Shown piece after piece: positions 39,191 through 51,670 of a DNA stretch of 64,000 bases. A model generated the notes under the pieces. It saw only the letters and a list, made by a program, of their open reading frames with translations. It did no database searches and had not been told where the DNA came from. The translations under genes were made by a program, and so were the position numbers. Source of the DNA: Norana najaformis. Lineage: Eukaryota; Annelida; Clitellata; Crassiclitellata; Hormogastridae. The stretch is from positions 45,387,976 to 45,451,975 of the forward strand of contig OZ029913.1 in the NCBI GenBank assembly GCA_964023275.1, read 5' to 3'. Every line of letters starts with the position of its first letter. Position 1 is the stretch's first letter.

Positions 39191-40479
39191 TATTATTTCT
39201 ACAATCACGTAACACAGGCTAGATTTCGCCCACTGATTTAGAAGGGGTCATTGAAGAATGCCACACTCATACTAAAATTAATGGGCACTGTTTATTCACG
39301 CAGTGAGAAAGTGGGAGTAACTGTCCAAAAATGGGGGTAGGAGTATCCCATACCTCCAGAGAATTTCGCCTATATATAACACGACTGAGACCGACAAAAA
39401 TGGTAATTTATACGGTTAATGCAATGAATTCAACCATCATGCAACCACTTTCACTGGACCCCCAGCGGGCCTGCATTGTACCACTTGAGGCCAGCAATGG
39501 GCTCAATGCGGGCCCAACAAACATGGCTGTCAGAGACAGACGAGTGAGATCATTAAAAAATGAATGAGATCTTGAGGCATGATATGAAAGTGTTTAGAAA
39601 AGTTAGAAGGCTGTGATTCAGCCCACTCCTCGAACTGCCTTAATTCATCTCTCATTTTGGTCCTTTCAGAAATTAGTCTGCCGCACACCAGTAAAATGTA
39701 TCCTTTTCAAATGGAATACAATTAAGTGATATTCAAGCATTGTTGTCTTCACAAAAAGCTGTGGCGTCTGTCATGCATTACTACAGGATTACTTATTTTA
39801 GGCCTATCCTTTGATTTTGGATATAACCCCCTTCTCAACTCCTCCATCGACCGCCCATAGTGGTCCGGCGCCGTTGATTACACGTTCTGTGCGCGTGGTG
39901 ATACCCCGAGCTCGTTACTCGGACTGAGGCACTGCAAAGAAAAAGCCTAATGAACTAGATAATAGGACTCCGTAGATTTAGACTCTAGACTTTTTTCTCA
40001 AGGTATATTTCGACTTATATGGTACTTGCAACTTTCGATTTTCTGTGGAAAGGATGTATCATGAGTGGCTAGCGCATAGGCCAATAGAACACTGATAGTA
40101 GGGCTGGACATATAAGCCACGCCCTGTACATGTGTGCAGCAACTCGCATTGATGCAAGGCTAACAGTCTGACAGTATACATGTAGCCGAACACACACGTG
40201 TTAATATATCTATACCTATAGGCCAACCTGATATAAGTAAGCGCGTATTTGTCTGGGAAAAACCTATGACGTCACACCGATGAGTCATCAGGTTGTTGAC
40301 TTGCTTTGATTGGCTTGTGGGCTTCCTGCGTTTAAGGCGCAAATTTTCTGTGACGTAAACGTCAATAAGTCATCGATTGTTTAATTGTGATTGATCGGCG
40401 TTCGCGCATTCTAAATATACCCGTCTAATTGGTGGGAATTCGCGGGCAAATTTTAAAAATACTTTACTTATTGGTTGGC
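39191..40479. other. No recognised gene
   Basis: No recognisable coding frame; weakly GC-rich near 39840-39930. Confidence 0.45.
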
Positions 40480-40690
40480 GTTCGTGCGCAGTCTGACGTC
40501 AGCGGTGACGTTGACTTGGCGGACGAGGCCAATAAAAGTAGACGCAGATGCGTTGTCGAAAAGAGCTCTAAAATATTGATTTAACAAGAAACGGCATATA
40601 AAAGGCGGACGCGAATGCATCGAGAGGAGCGAAAAAAAAGTTTGTAGCAGTGGTCTGCCTTGTGCTCGATTCGTAATTTCAGGTAGGCCT
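40480..40690 (+). promoter_or_regulatory. Promoter-like segment (CRE, CCAAT, TATA)
   Basis: TGACGTCA (a perfect CRE palindrome) at 40494-40501, CCAATAAAA at about 40528, and TATAAAAG at 40597-40604 in order. Then 40620-40680 could be a short leader ending in a splice-like TTTCAG|GTAGGC. It could drive an unrecognised gene or be the LTR of a degraded retroelement; AATAAA follows near 40952. Confidence 0.4.
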
Positions 40691-42060
40691 ACATAGGTCG
40701 TGAAAGATTCGTGCTATTAGCAACTGTATAGGCCTACTGACGCTTCAAGTAATCGTCACGTTAACTCGAGAAAAGAAACAGTTTTTGTTTTCATATCGGG
40801 CGAGCATTGTTCAAGCATTGTCCAAGCATTTCATATCGGGCGAGTGGACAGACCTAAGCCCGACCGAAACCTTGACATAATACCTGTGACCAGTGAGGTG
40901 GGATTCGCTTATCTACGGGTTATGAAGAGATTGGTGAACAAAGATTCAACGGAATAAACTGACGCCAGTGAACGAGTTCAGCCAATAACGCAAGCGGATC
41001 GATCGAAGGACTAAGGTTCGAAATTTGATAAACGGCTACGGTAGCCTGTGACGAGCAGCTTTTCCGGAATCCGAGATGGGTCGGTGAGCATCGATTCGAT
41101 TGGAGTATTCGGAAAATCCCATCGTCAAGAAAAAGGACGTTCTCGGAGGAAGACTACGTCAATTTGAAGCAACCGAAGACGAGAAAATCCGTACGGAAGC
41201 CAGAATAAGTGACAACACTCATACTGCATTTTACAAATGGACCTATTTTTATAACTTGATTAGCATATAGGCCTACAATGTTATTCTATTTGCGTACAGT
41301 GTAAAACTTGAATATTCTGCTTACGCCAATGACAACAAGTGAAAATCCATAGGCAGCAAATAGAATGAAGGAAAGAAAACCTCGAACGAAGCGAGAGAGA
41401 AAGGAAAGAAAGAATGGAACAAATGATAGAGCTGGAAATTACAAGCCACGCTGAGAAAACGAGACGCGCCAAATTGGAAGCCATAGAGATAGCAGACAGG
41501 CCGAAATGAAGATGCAAAAGCAACTAATTGAGAAACAAAAGATGCAATTGGAGTTAAAAAGACAAAAGTGAACAGAAGCCGAACAAAAGAGGCTCGAAAT
41601 GAAATAGATGCAGGTAAAAGAAATATCAACAAAACGAGGGGAACGGAGAAAGCAAAGGGGTTTTTAGGAAATGAAGCAAATGGGGTTTAAGGAAAAGAAG
41701 TTGGAACAAGAAGATAGGACAAGAATAAATGAAAAATAGATGACGCAACCGTGATGTGAGGAGAAATTGATAAGCAAGCAGGAAGAGGAAGAGAGGCGGA
41801 AGGAAGAAAGACAGGAAGAGAAGAAGAAATTTACAAAATGGGAGTCAATTATATCGAAAAATGGGGGCCGGTTTACCTGTCTTTTCTCGAGTTAACGCTG
41901 TGCTATAGGCCTATATCGGGCGAGTCGACAGTTTGAAGCCTGTTCGATTGATACCGTGACATATCGTTGACAAGTAACTTTGAATTTTGAACTTGAATTG
42001 AACTTGAATTGACTTGAACTTAAATTGCTTTTATTAAAATAATAAGCTATAGACTTGCTA
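40691..42060 (+). other. Possible degraded retroelement with coiled-coil (gag-like) frame
   Basis: Plus-strand frames at 41360-41870 read as Lys/Glu/Gln-rich helix text (MKMQKQLIEKQKMQLELKRQ) broken by stops and shifts. Direct repeats flank it: TATCGGGCGAG at about 40795, 40842 and 41913. The pattern fits an old LTR element but neither pol nor clear LTRs were found. Confidence 0.3.
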
Positions 42061-44460
42061 GGGGTTCCATTATTACCAGACTGGTTTTATTATCATATAG
42101 CATCTGAGGAACTCGGAAACAACCACCTGTTTTAGGTAGCCAGGCCGACAAAAGTGGGGGTAAGGAGTCGCTGACCCCGGGGCCCGTGGTTCCTGGAAGG
42201 GTCTCGGCAGTTGGGCAGTCTTGCTTTTATTAAACAGGTTGATGCAGTTCAGGCTAGGTATATGCTAAAGCCCATCATCCATTAGCTCTGAAGTGGTGCT
42301 GATAAATATCTAATTAGCCTACTAAGAGGATAGCATCAATTTGCTTTACGCACTTTGGTGTTGGCTGGTTGCCTTGGTTGCGTGGACATCATAGCCAACA
42401 GTTGGATCACCTCCTCATCTAAACATCTAAACAGTCAGCGAATCCCACGCTGACTGCTTGGGAGTCGATGGGAGCAAAATGATTAAAAATGAAGCTGGTT
42501 TAGCCAGAGCAATGGCCAACATTATACGAATTGAGGACATCAAATTCACATTGGCTATCACCTTTTGCATGTCTAAGCTGATTCTTTGTTGTCCTTGTGT
42601 TTTTTCAAAACAATGTAACCGACAGAGGGGGGCCATGGCTGCTCGACCCTTTGGAGCCGCCCATTCACGCATAGGCCTACATAGACCTACGTACATACAA
42701 AGGCTACACATAAACATAAATTCCCGCTCTGTTTTTATCCACCCCGTCCTCAGCGTAGCATACTTGGGAGTTTGCAGAAAATGACTCGCTTTTTAACAGT
42801 AGGCTGCATACATCAGACCGTGCAGGCTAAACTGAGATCGCAACTACAAGATCTTTGTTTCATGAACGATTAGCTGCTGCTGCTGCTGCTTCGAAACCAA
42901 TTTCTAGGAGCTAGGGATACGATGGATTAAGAGATTAATTACATCGATCGGCTGCTAAGCTAATTTAAAAGGAATAAATGAAAGCGCCACCTGGTGGTCA
43001 GACTGCCGCTGATGTCGTCCTCAGCACAACGAATGACAACCATCGTTACTGTATACCCTATATACAGCACTTAGCAATAAATCATTTGCACGATATGCAC
43101 TGTATATACAGCGTAAATACTACGATTATAAATATCCCATATCTTCCGTCCGTTATTTCTTCTTTTTTCCTGTTTTCTTCCTTCTTTCCTTCCTTTCTTA
43201 GTTCCTAAACTGAACTGAGCAGAACTTTATTAATCACCAACAGTATAACGACAATAAAACAATTACAAGGCTAACTTAACATCAATTTATTGAGCACTTA
43301 TTTAATCATGCTTAGTAACTTAACCACACAAATCTTTTTGCTCACAGATATGGCTAAAAATTAATATACATATCAATAATTAGTAGTGATTAGTATTTCA
43401 TTTCCAGTAAATATTTTATAATGTGAGTCTTAAACTGGTGCAAGTTGGGTAAGCTGATGAGGTAGAGTTAATTCTAGTTGTTTTAATTATATCGTCCAAG
43501 AACAACGACAGAATATGTCCCTATATTTTGACGATGATTCAAAAAAGATCTGATGAAATGGTCGTGAATTTCTGTTGCAGTTTTAAAACAACAGAAGGTA
43601 ACAAATTACAGTATAATTATAACGGTACATGAAAAAACAAATTTGCAGTTTCGTTTCCGGTCTGACCTTCCAGTACTTCTGACCTTCCTTCCTCGATCTC
43701 TTCCTTCCGACACAACATTCCTGTCTTCTATTAATAAATACATACAAACATATGCAAACAGATGATCAGGTTGCACTGAAATAACTACGTAAAAATTTTA
43801 GATGCGGACGTCCTCATTGGGCAAAACCTGTCCCCTTGTCCGCACTCGGGTGACCCTTCCCTTCCCTTATTTGCGGACGTTCTTTATGGACGACCCCAAA
43901 GTCAGTGTGCTGTGAGGGAAACAGAGTGCCTCAGTCCGTGTTTCCTAAGCTGATGCTCACAATCTGATGTCTGAACTTGAGAGATACTGGGTAAGTGATG
44001 ACCTATATTCTCATGTAGTGGGACATCTATTCTTGCGGGAGTTTCATCTGAAATGGGGAAGGTCAGGCCTAATTCCAGTTCTGATTGTTTATGCCTTGTG
44101 ATTTAGGCACCGGTACTATAGTCCTGACTTCTGAGAATGTAAATTAGTTTAATAAATATGCAGAGGTGCATATGGTGTAGACTGACATGTGATAGATTTA
44201 TTTGGAGGGCAGCAACAAGGGTGAGGTAACCTAAGCAGTATAATAACTAGGTAGAAGCTCTCGTTTATGGCAGCATTTTCGTTCCATCAGCTGTTAGCAA
44301 CGATTCCTAAAAGTCATGGATTATATGCATCGCTTCGATCTTGGTTAAAACTGACAGATCACGAATTTCTCTGGATCCAGATTTTGACCAGTCAAACTCT
44401 CAATCTATCAAACGTGAAATTTTTGATTGAAACGCAGCCCTTTATCTGACAGACCACAGT
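42061..44460. other. No recognised gene
   Basis: Contains a 9-bp-stem hairpin at 42432-42456 (CAGTCAGCG, 7-base loop, CGCTGACTG), a CTG run at about 42873-42889 and a TTCC-rich patch near 43160-43200. No coding signature. Confidence 0.45.
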
Positions 44461-44640
44461 TGCCAATGTGTGACGTTTTCCTAGACACAAAAATTAATAA
44501 TCGCTATTGTGACGATAGACATTATAACGATAAACATCAGTGCCAGATGGCATCGTTATCTCCATTGTGACTGGCTGGCACGGCAGCATATGTTATTATT
44601 GTAATCTCGATTGTGATTGGCTGGGACGGCAGCGTTTTAA
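44461..44640 (-). repeat. Inverted outlying copies of the 28-bp-core satellite
   Basis: The complement of 44465-44515 reads CAATAGCGATTATTAATTTT and AACGTCACA, matching the array at 45415-48215 in opposite orientation. 44555-44640 adds a near-duplicate pair, ATTGTGACTGGCTGGCACGG and ATTGTGATTGGCTGGGACGG. Confidence 0.6.
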
Positions 44641-44739
44641 AACGATATTTGTTAACAAGCTTACATTACTTTACATCTTAGCACATCATAAAATTACCAT
44701 CTTAACACGTTTTGAAATAAACATTTCACTCATATGTCA

Positions 44740-44890
44740 CCTTATATATAAGTCTCATTATTCAGCAGAGCGCCAACGTTTCCATAAACACTTAGCAGAC
44801 TAATCGTTAAATGATGATAAGCTGGTTTCCGCGACTTAGCTTTCTTGGGCCCTGAAGAAATTTCGAGATTACGACTACGATTACGAAGGA
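44740..44890 (+). mobile_element. LINE 3' end, plus orientation
   Basis: AAGCTGGTTTCCGCGACTTA then CGAGATTACGACTACGATTACG: the family also seen at 1908-2200 and 52655-53380. Confidence 0.6.
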
Positions 44891-45414
44891 AGTTTACTAA
44901 AAACTTACAATAGTTGCAACTTGTTGCCACTGCCGTCAGCAACACCGTAGACACCACAGTCACTGGTGCAGTTGTAGTAGTGATCATCATATTGCTGTCG
45001 TCATTATCATCATCTTCATCATCGGCAGCCTTATATCAGCTTAAAAAGAATTTTTTATAGACAAGGATTTGTGTAATCGCTCGTATTGTTGACTATATCC
45101 GAAATTCTCGAACTTGTACAGTCCAACGGCGTGCTACAGGGCAGGCGCTAAACAGTCTGCCACAATATGTCACAACATTAAGGCATACACTCTAAATACT
45201 TGAAGTCAGAACTTCTTCGGAATTCCTTACCACAACTAGCGTTGTCTTTCTTACCATGTCTTCTCATCTTCCATCCATTCAAAACTTCTTCCATCCATTC
45301 ATCCATTCAAAAAATCTTGGTTCACTAAGTTATAATGGAAGCCTCTGCAACATATCAGATGGTAACATATCACATGGTAGCTGACTGCTAAATTATCGGC
45401 CTTTTTCTTACAGA

Positions 45415-45690
45415 CACGCGGTAACAGACCAACAAAGTGGCGATTATTAATTTTTGTGTGTAAGAAAACGTCACATAATGGCGATTTTTAAGTTGATTGT
45501 GTTTACTGAAAACGTCACACAATGCCGATTATTAATTTCATTATGAAAAAGAAAACGTCATACAATGGCGATTATTAATTTAGTTGTGTTTATAGAAAAC
45601 CTTACATAATGGCGATTGTTGATTTTATTGTGTTTAAAGAAAACGTCACACAATGGCGATTATTAATTTGATTGTGTATAGGGCCTAAAG
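45415..45690. repeat. 28-bp-core satellite, left part
   Basis: About six cores of AACGTCACACAATGGCGA plus TTATTAATTT separated by spacers such as GATTGTGTTTACTGAA. Cores are more diverged than those after 47690. Confidence 0.8.
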
Positions 45691-45694
45691 AAAC

Positions 45695-47030
45695 CCGTCT
45701 AATCTAATCTAAGAATTTCCATAGCGCTACTGTAATAATGCTCACGGCATCAGTCGATTGTCGCTGCTAATCAAGAACATTGCCCAAAGCCAAATTCCAT
45801 GGTGAGTGCGGTCGAAAAGCCAAGTAATCCCAGAAGTCACAAGACAGCCTACGGAGGTAATGAATCAAGAAAGACAAGTTTCAATTGAGATCTGAAGCCC
45901 ACAGAGACTTTTCAGAGCGAACATTTGCCGGAAGAGAGTTCCAGAGTTCCAGAGGCTAACGATAGAAAAGGCGCGCCTGCCGAGTGCTGTCCTTGTCCAT
46001 GGAATAGTCAAATGAGGGCATTCCGAAATCCTGATGGAGTAGAGACAAGTCTTGGGAGTCAATATAGAGTGAAGACAGCGATGGAAGGGAAGTCGTGAGC
46101 GGCGCCAGGCGCGTTCAAGTTGGCTAAATCGACGCCGAGCTTCAGCAATTTCAGAGTTAAACCAAGGCTTCGGGTCACGAACGACAACCCTCTTGGACTT
46201 AAGGGAACGTGCTTATCAAGAAGTTCGGTTAGAACAGATTGGAGTTGGTGAGAGAGGACATCCGCATATAGATTTGAGTCAGAAGAAGGAAGGAAGGAGC
46301 TGATGTCATCTTTGAAAGTCTGGATATCTAGTTGATGCCAAGGTCTGAAAGTGATAACAGTGTATTTCGGTAATGGTTTGGTAGGGAAATTGATGGAAGC
46401 AGTGACGACAAGGTGATCGGAAGGATAAGTTTCCTTAGTCAAGACATCTTGAATTAAACTACAATCACATCTTATCATTAGGAGATCAATTAGACCTTTA
46501 GTGTGTGTTGGCAGAGTTGTGTGCTGCTTAAAATCAAAAGAAGTCAAGAGATCAGTAGAAATGTAATCATTTGACTCGACGTGAATGTTAAAGTCACCCG
46601 TTATGACAAGTTAAGTTGGAGATCAGATTACAGCTTCCAAAAGAGCTTGAAATTCATTAAAGAAATTCGTCAAAGAACGTGATGGAGGTCTACATATATA
46701 TAAGAATGTAATGTGGTTTTTACCCGAGTTCATAGTGGCAAGTAGAGCTTCAAAATGCGTTGGAGAAGTAATAGGGAGAACAGCATTGGACAAAGCCAAG
46801 AAGGATTTATAAAGAAAAGCTAACCCACCACCGTTTCCCCACGGTCTTGGTTGTTGTAGCAGCAAAAACGAAGGGGAATTATATCTGAAAGGAAGGACTG
46901 AATGCCTTCGGGACGAAGCCCAGTTTCATTAAGTGCCATGATATTAATTTGATGCTCAATGAGGTAATTTGTCAGAGAAGTGGCTTTGGAACGGATAGAG
47001 GCAATGTTCAGAGGGCAAAATTTTAAGTTT
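45695..47030 (-). pseudogene. L2/CR1-like LINE lacking its RT domain
   Basis: From 47030 down on the minus strand: HQINIMALNETGLRPEG, GGGLAFLYKSFLALSNAV, TGDFNIHVES (46595-46565), FDFKQHTTLPTHTKGLIDLL, SDHLVVTASINFP, and PWFNSEIAEARRRFSQLERA: a nearly complete endonuclease plus linker. At about 46050 it passes directly into the ORF2 tail (LWNSLPANVRSEKSL) and the 3' end, ending at AGATTAGATTAG near 45700. The whole RT (about 2 kb) is missing, so this is an internally deleted copy. It interrupts the satellite. Confidence 0.8.
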
Positions 47031-47084
47031 TAGGAGTTATGGGCACACAATGATTAGATTGTTAATTTGATTGTGTTTACAGAA

Positions 47085-47690
47085 ACCGTCAACGGAGAGG
47101 AAATCGAACAGGTAAAGGAATTTTGTTACCCGGGATCATTGTCACGAAGATGCAAAATGCCACATGGAAATTAAAGGAGAGAACAGCATTTGGGCAAAGA
47201 CGCATTCTCAAAGTGCAGAGTTACTGAGAGCAAAACTGAGCAAGAACCTGAAGAAATGAATGGTGTATTGTACTGTATTTGATAACTTGTATGTTTCGAG
47301 CTCTGATATGGAGCGTGATGTTGTATGAATCCAAAACATGACCATGAGAAAGTAGGATATCAAGCGATTGGGGGCCTTCGAAATATGCATTTGGAGGGGG
47401 ATAGAAAAATTATTTGGATGGAGCATATAACAAACGAGGAGCTGCTGAAAAGATTTGGGGCGGAAAGATCTATGATAGCTACAATAAGGGTGCGACAGAG
47501 AAGGATAGGTGACATACTGAGAGGGGGATGAGTCTTGAGAACTGTCACTGAGAGCAGAATGGATGGCAGTAGGACAAGAGGAAGACAAACACGGATGCTG
47601 CTGGATTGAAATAAGATCAGAACGGAAAGGAGTGGCGTCGTCGGACGTTTGAACCTGCCCGAGGGCAGAGAACCAGAAGAAGAGGAAAGA
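47085..47690 (+). pseudogene. Second LINE type, RT C-terminal fragment
   Basis: Plus strand reads TVNGEEIEQVKEFCYPGS, later WMEHITNEELLKRFGAERSM and IRVRQRRIGDILRGG, the C-terminal region of a different endonuclease-RT family (usual wording: KEFCYLGS, TNEEVLRR, RRLGHILRG). Stops are present. It lies in the satellite between 47030 and 47690. Confidence 0.65.
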
Positions 47691-48215
47691 AAACGTCACA
47701 CAATAGCGATTATTAATTTTTATGATACGTAGGATAACGTCACACAATGGCGATTATTAATTTAAGTAGACTACATTGAAAGAAAACGTCACACAATGGC
47801 GATTATTAATTTTGTGTATAGGATAACGTCACACAATGGTGATTATTAATTTTTGTGTATAGGATAACGTCACACAATGGCGATTATTAATTTAAGTAGG
47901 CCTATATTGAAAGAAAACGTCACACAATGGCGATTATTAATTTTTGTGTATAAGATAACGTCACACAATGGCGATTATTAATTAAGTATAATTGAAAGAA
48001 AACGTCACACAATGGCGATTATTAATTTTTTGTATAGGATAACGTCACACAATGGCGATTATTAATTTTTGTGTATAGGATAACGTCACACAATGGCGAT
48101 TATTAATTACTTAATTATATTTTTGTGTATAGGATAATGTCACACAATGGCGATTATTAATTTAAGTGTATTGAAAGAAAACGTCACACAATGGCGATTA
48201 TTAATTTTATTATGT
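47690..48215. repeat. 28-bp-core satellite, right part (about 12 cores)
   Basis: Core AACGTCACACAATGGCGA plus TTATTAATTT is nearly invariant. Two spacer types alternate irregularly: TTGTGTATAGGAT and AAGTA(GGCCT)ATTGAAAGAA. Confidence 0.9.
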
Positions 48216-48224
48216 TTCAACATA

Positions 48225-48480
48225 TAAGCCACCTTCTTAAAGTATTGATGATGACGATAACAAATTAAAGACTTCGAAGCCAGATTGAAGAACGTATATT
48301 GAAGTCGCCCGTTATTAAAAGTTTGGAAAGAGAAGAAAAAGAAAAGGGAAAGGGAGGTAGGATGGTAACAATAACAAGGTGAGGTGTCAATTACCAAGGT
48401 TCAGGGCAACGTTAAGGCTTTTAAACGACTTTGGGGTTGGAATGAGTGAAGAGAAGCGAGCAAATAAATGAAGGAAGGCA
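48225..48480 (-). pseudogene. LINE endonuclease fragment
   Basis: The complement contains LLITGDFNIR in a frame around 48320-48290, and text parallel to 460-600 upstream of it. Same family as 90-640. Confidence 0.55.
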
Positions 48481-49196
48481 ACTCCGTCACCGAATCTATT
48501 CAACCGAAGTTCGTTTCTATTCTGCCTTCCCTCCTTTTCCTCCTTTACGTCGCAGCTTTGATAGGACGACAGCGCAGCTTAAGTGAAGTGAAAAGCATTT
48601 TACTGTCGCTCCCTTCATCCCTCCCTTCCTCCCTCCCTTCATCCCTCTCTCTCTCTCTCCCTCCCCTACCCTTCCCTTCTTTTCCCTCACCCTACCACAT
48701 CCAGAAGACCACTCGGACACAGGGACACTTGGCACATTATTTCGGGCAGGCGATTTCTTATGCAGCCGTAAACGCCAAACCCGCTTCTTTTATAGCCATT
48801 GCCGTAGGAAATTAAGCCGCTTCTAACTCAAACGATCAACGAATTGACACACGTCTGCCAAACATGGCTGTGCGCGGCTATTAGTCGAATCGAGAATCAA
48901 AGGTCATACGACTACATATGGATATGCATATATATATATATATATAATAGTCGTGTATGTTGCACATACAGTCATCTATAATCATATATACCTAAGATAT
49001 ACGCCGTGTGCATATATGGACGGATGTATGTGGTGTGTGCGAAGAATACTGTTGTAGGAATTCATCGGTCGTTGGGCTTTTATTGTTTGGTGTGTTGATA
49101 GAAGTGTATATCAAGAGTGTTGTAGCGACTGAGAGATCCGGTCTTGGTAACAATGAGGCAACAATCCCAGTGGCGAAGAGGCAACGAGGCAGAGAT
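48481..49196. other. No recognised gene; CT-rich and AT-rich simple sequence
   Basis: CCCTTCATCCCTCCCTTCC-type repeats at 48600-48690; a short TA run at 48929-48947. Open frames across the CT tract are compositional. Confidence 0.5.
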
Positions 49197-49266
49197 CGAT
49201 CGATCAGTCGGTCGGTCGGTCGGTCGGTCGGTCGGTCGGTCGGTCGGTCGGTCGGTCGGTCGGTCG
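49197..49266. repeat. (CGGT)n tetranucleotide repeat
   Basis: About 16 perfect CGGT units following CGATCGATCAGT. Confidence 0.97.
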
Positions 49267-49369
49267 TAGTTTTATATAGAGTGGCGCAGTCATTTTGCGT
49301 CGGCAGTGGCGCCATTTCTAGGAATTTCCGGAGGGTTAGCAGCGCCTGAGGTCACCGACAGCACGCTAA

Positions 49370-50150
49370 ATCACCCACAAATGTAGACAGGAAGAAAGAT
49401 TGAGGAATAGAGGAATGGAAATATGAGGAGGAAGAGGATAGAGGAGAAAAAGGAGAGGACTGAAGAATAGACGAGGATGAGGAGGAGGCAAAGGATCAAT
49501 GAACAGAAGAGGGGAAGAGTTATGAGGAATAGAAAGGAGGAGCAGGAAGAAACGAGGAAAGGATGGAAATGAGGAAGAAAAACTGGAAGATATGGAAGAG
49601 AAGGAGAGAAGAAGGTGACGAAAGAAGGAATAACATAATTTGGTTTGGAAACAAGAGAAAATCAGGATACATAAGAAGATGTTAAAAAGAAGAATGGAAT
49701 GGAAAGATGGAAGGCTGGTTGGAAGCATAATTAGGAGGCATACAAAACTTTAGAAAGAAGTTCAAAGCATAGGAAAATCCTAAGAAGATTTAAGAAATTA
49801 AAAGGATGTAGAAGAAAAATGTTCGCTGACAACGGCAGGAGAGGAAGATTGTCCGGAGAAATACGAACAGTAGACAGAAGAAGCAGAGAGACAGCCAGCA
49901 CTCAACAAAATTCTAAGAAAAAGAGAGAATACAAGAGATGACGTAAGAAAAAGAGGAAATTTTATAAAGAGTGAATGGTCACGCCAACATAAATCTGTGC
50001 ATGGAACCAAGATAACAGGAAAGGATTGACCAGAATCCGAAACCAGAATTAACGGATGGCTGACGGAAGCAGGATGGATTGATGGATGCCAGTTATATTC
50101 AGTTTTAGACGATATCTTACGGTCGCCCATGGCCGTTGTCGTCCATCTTA
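49370..50150. other. Purine-rich tract, no recognised gene
   Basis: GAGGA/GAAGA-rich on the plus strand, especially 49380-49720. The complementary pyrimidine frames are open but have no domain. Confidence 0.6.
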
Positions 50151-50154
50151 TGGT

Positions 50155-50320
50155 CCTCACCTCACCTCACCTCACCTTACCATAAATTACCTCACGCCAC
50201 CTTACCTTACATCATCTTACCTTACCTTACATCCTCACCTCACTTTAACTTACTTAACCTTACCTTCATCAACATACCTTACGTCACTTTGTCTTAACCT
50301 TTTGCCTGGCCTTACCTTCT
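50155..50320. repeat. CCTTA/CCTCA degenerate satellite, left tract
   Basis: CTCACCTCACCTCACCTTAC-type 5-mers, ending in CTTACCTTCTCGGATGAAGG. A sister tract is at 51540-51670, beyond a LINE. Confidence 0.8.
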
Positions 50321-50344
50321 CGGATGAAGGAGATAGATATATAG

Positions 50345-51540
50345 CAAAGACAAATCATTATTATTATTATTATTTATTCTTATTAATTAACAACTTATAT
50401 CGCGCCGGTGTCTAATTCATTAGGCATCAACCGATGGAAATCCAGGTCATTATCCAGAAGATCAGTCCACTAAGACAGAGAGGCAGCCTTTGGTGGACAG
50501 GCAATTTGAAGAACATAAGTCTTAAGTTTAGAACGAAATAACACCAGCAACTGAGCAGAAAGAACAGATAGAGAAAGAAAGTTTCCAAACTCTAGGTTCA
50601 GCAACCGAAGAGCCTGTTCTGCTGTTCACCAAGAACAGTTCTAGTCTTAGGTATCACCAGAGAAACGAGAGAAAGGCAATCAGGTGACCTGGCTGAATAA
50701 CGATAAGTCTGGGGAATGTATTGCATTCTCATATTCTGACCTACCAGTTATAGTTATAGCCAAAGAGTTCTGAACTCTGGAGTTTCTGCATGTTCGACTC
50801 TGTAATACCAGTTAAAAGCGAGTTACAGTAATCAAGGCGACTGAGGACCGATGTGTTTGCCAGAGATGTCCTTGAACAACGCCCAAGTTAATAGCAGCAT
50901 CAGTCAACTCAGCAAGTGAGTCGTCCAGCTTTCAAGATTCAAGCCATTCAAACTTCTTAAGTTTCTGTGGAGTGCTCAGTTTAGAATTTCAATTTTCGAT
51001 GGGTTAAGGATTTTATTAGAGAACTTATAACTATTAATTAGAAAGGTCCAAGCCTGCATCTCCACAAAAGCAGTGAACAACAACGTCATAGACGAGTGAC
51101 AAGACAAACTGACAAATGAAATGTAAATTTGAGTATCATCAGCATAGAAGTGATATCCTAATGAATGATTGTCAAGCAGTTTACCTAGTGGTGTGGTATA
51201 TTGTGTAAATAAAAGAGGACCAAGCACAAAACTCTGGAGGACGCCACATGTCAGCAAAGCACTAGAGGAATATTTATCATTTAAAAATACTTACTGAGTG
51301 CGTGGACTAAGATAAGTAGCAAACCAATGTATGGTGGGAACAGAAACTCGAAACCAGGGCTGGAGACGATGCAAATGAAGAGAATGGTCCACAGTATCAA
51401 AAGCAGAAGATAAGTCAAGAAGAACGAGATCTGCCACTCTACCCTTATCAATGGAACTCATGATGTCATCATGAACAGCAAGAATTGCAGAATTTGTTTA
51501 CTATAATTTACGGCATTCAGACTGAAAGGGGCATAACTTA
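50345..51540 (-). pseudogene. LINE, RT-containing 5'-truncated copy
   Basis: On the minus strand: GVLQSFVLGPLLFTQYTTPL (51245-51180; GVPQGSVLGP block with Q and F changes), YHFYADDTQIYISFVS (YADD intact, about 51150-51105), NPSKIEILN, then a decayed tail ending ARYKLLI and an AATAAT tail at about 50355-50385. An AAFDT-type motif lies near 51420-51380. Stops are frequent. Confidence 0.75.
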
Positions 51541-51670
51541 AGCTTATTTTATCTTACCCTCTCTTACCTTTCATCAACTAGCTTTACCTTAACTCATGTT
51601 ACCTTGCCTTATCTTTCATTACCTTACCATATATTACTTTACCTTGCCTTATCTTACCTTACCTTCTCGG
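51540..51670. repeat. CCTTA degenerate satellite, right tract
   Basis: TATCTTACCCTCTCTTACC-type text ending in CTTACCTTCTCGGATGGAGA, the same closing sequence as the left tract. Confidence 0.8.

Noticed and set aside
47690..48215. CRISPR-like look: conserved 28-bp repeats with short spacers
   Set aside because: Spacers repeat as two types, are only 13-22 bp, there are no cas genes, and the setting is an animal genome.
49197..49266. (CGGT)n as a telomere-like or coding repeat
   Set aside because: Unit does not resemble animal telomere TTAGGG and the SVGR frame is an artefact of the tetranucleotide.
49366..49728. Ser/Leu/Phe-rich 120-aa minus-strand ORF
   Set aside because: Complement of a GAGGA purine tract; composition artefact.
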